Part shown: positions 63,085-64,000 of the stretch, piece by piece | How positions within the stretch are numbered: position 1 is the stretch's first letter | Layout: each line of letters begins with the position of its first letter | Assembly: GCF_014650695.1 (NCBI RefSeq) | Contig: NZ_BMVL01000003.1 | Coordinates: 496,001 to 560,000, forward strand | Reading direction: 5' to 3' | Source of the DNA: Streptomyces avidinii | GTDB taxonomy: Bacteria; Actinomycetota; Actinomycetes; Streptomycetales; Streptomycetaceae | DNA length: 64,000 bases | The notes under the pieces: model-generated | Told to the model about the DNA's origin: nothing | What the model saw: only the letters and a program-made list of their open reading frames with translations | The model's database searches: none | Position numbers and translations under genes: made by a program

Positions 63085-64000
63085 ATGACCAGCCCAGCTG
63101 AACGGGTCCGGCGCGGACGGGCCGTGCGCAAGATCACCGGTCGTGCCTCGCACGGGCGGTGGACCGCCACGCCGGACCGTCCCGACCCCATCGGGGTGCT
63201 GCAGCGACAGGCCACCGACCGGGTCCCGGAACTGCTGCCCATCCGCTACGGCCGGATGGCGGCATCGCCGCTCGCCTTCCTGCGCGGAGCGGCCGCGGTC
63301 ATGGCCGCCGACCTGGCCACCCAGCCCCAGACCGGCCTGACCGTCCAGCTGTGCGGCGACGCACACCTGATGAACTTCGGCATGTTCGCCTCGCCCGAAC
63401 GCGCCCTGCTCTTCGACCTCAACGATTTCGACGAGACCTACCCCGGCCCCTTCGAGTGGGACGTCAAACGACTCGCCGCGAGCATCGCGGTGGCCGCCCG
63501 CGACAACGGGCACGGCGACGACCGGGCCGGGAAGGCGGCCCTCGCGGCGGCCCGCGCCTACCGCCGGACGATCCGGGAGCTCGCCGGCCTGCCCGAGCTG
63601 GACGTCTGGTACCACCGGACCGACACCGCCGAACTGCTGCACCTCATCCGCCGACCCGAACTGCGCGACCGGGTGGAGGCCAATCTGGCCCGCGCCCGCC
63701 GCCGGACCAGCCTGCGCGCGCTCGGCAGGCTCACCGAGGTCCGCGACGGGCGCCGGCGGATCATCGACGATCCGCCGCTGCTGGAGCCGCTGGCACGGGC
63801 CGACTCACGGGACGTGGGCGAGATCTTCGGCAAGTACCGCAGCACCCTCCCCGAGGAGCGCCGCATCCTCCTCGACCGCTTCCGGTTCGCCGACGCGGCA
63901 CGCAAGGTGGTCGGCGTGGGGAGCGTGGGGACCCGCTGCTTCGTCGTTCTGCTGCTCGGCCGCGACGCCGACGACCCGCTCTTCCTGCAGATCAAGGAAG
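63085..64000 (+). CDS. DUF2252 family protein (partial, 3' end outside window)
   Basis: 305 residues visible. The start is taken at ATG 63085, with AGGAG 7 bp upstream; in-frame ATGs at 63028 and 63055 are alternatives. The DUF2252 core is plain: [59 protein letters not shown] and [15 protein letters not shown]. The GDAHxxNFG and DFDE motifs correspond to the catalytic loop and metal site of a kinase-like (APH) fold, so a phosphotransferase activity is possible. No substrate is known. The gene runs off the right edge. Confidence 0.88.
   Translation, partial: MTSPAERVRRGRAVRKITGRASHGRWTATPDRPDPIGVLQRQATDRVPELLPIRYGRMAASPLAFLRGAAAVMAADLATQPQTGLTVQLCGDAHLMNFGMFASPERALLFDLNDFDETYPGPFEWDVKRLAASIAVAARDNGHGDDRAGKAALAAARAYRRTIRELAGLPELDVWYHRTDTAELLHLIRRPELRDRVEANLARARRRTSLRALGRLTEVRDGRRRIIDDPPLLEPLARADSRDVGEIFGKYRSTLPEERRILLDRFRFADAARKVVGVGSVGTRCFVVLLLGRDADDPLFLQIKE

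Overview
The window is very GC-rich, densely coded DNA from a Streptomyces chromosome. The genus call rests on a complete whiE-type spore-pigment cluster, a rodlin gene, a GH19 chitinase preceded by the paired 12-bp repeats typical of streptomycete chitinase promoters, and many secreted enzymes. Only the leftmost gene (hydrolase tail) and the rightmost gene (DUF2252) are cut by the window edges.

Layout. 1-5.1 kb: end of a fumarylacetoacetate-hydrolase-family gene and a maleate isomerase (+), facing a five-gene minus-strand run of two ATP-grasp ligases, a DMT exporter, a zinc alcohol dehydrogenase and a small lipoprotein. 5.6-6.8 kb: a conserved protein of unknown function followed by a short structured locus holding two tRNA-like units whose halves are in reversed order (3' half upstream, 5' half downstream); this is the most unusual thing in the window. 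6.8-11.9 kb: ECF sigma and zinc anti-sigma factor, a secreted DUF1996 protein, a kinase-like phosphotransferase, a GNAT and a DUF1838 protein. 12.2-18.9 kb: secreted subtilase, large LuxR-type ATPase regulator, chitinase, rodlin, DUF5302. 19-32 kb: iron-box-preceded ferredoxin reductase, DinB protein, MFS/MarR/HutD group, a galactose-oxidase-like copper radical oxidase, DUF4360 protein, LacI regulator, glutathionyl-hydroquinone-reductase-like protein, glutamine amidotransferase, PPOX protein and a GH16 glucanase with a LacI-type operator.

32.8-40.3 kb is the spore-pigment type II polyketide cluster. A divergent FAD hydroxylase (whiE-VIII type) faces a SchA/CurD protein, cupin, KS-alpha, chain-length factor, ACP, aromatase/cyclase and TcmI-type cyclase, mostly with 4-bp overlaps or short gaps, closed by a strong terminator. 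A lone acyl-CoA carboxylase epsilon-like gene sits beside it and might aid malonyl-CoA supply.

40.4-52 kb: FMN reductase, RpiR-type regulator with an AT-rich palindrome just downstream, a degenerate Doc-like protein, trypsin-like protease, aldo/keto reductase, ArsR-like regulator with an SRPBCC partner, SHOCT protein, a NarL-type two-component system and a predicted propeller protein. 52-57.4 kb: a fused GT2/TagF-type polymerase overlapping an Asp2-like hydrolase gene, probably a cell-surface glycopolymer unit. 57.4-64 kb: exonuclease/phosphatase-family protein, a second aldo/keto reductase, a secreted TAP-type peptidase, an XRE regulator that reads into a purine/uracil permease pseudogene with a large internal deletion, a small zinc-ribbon-like protein, a 9-bp tandem repeat and the start of a DUF2252 gene.
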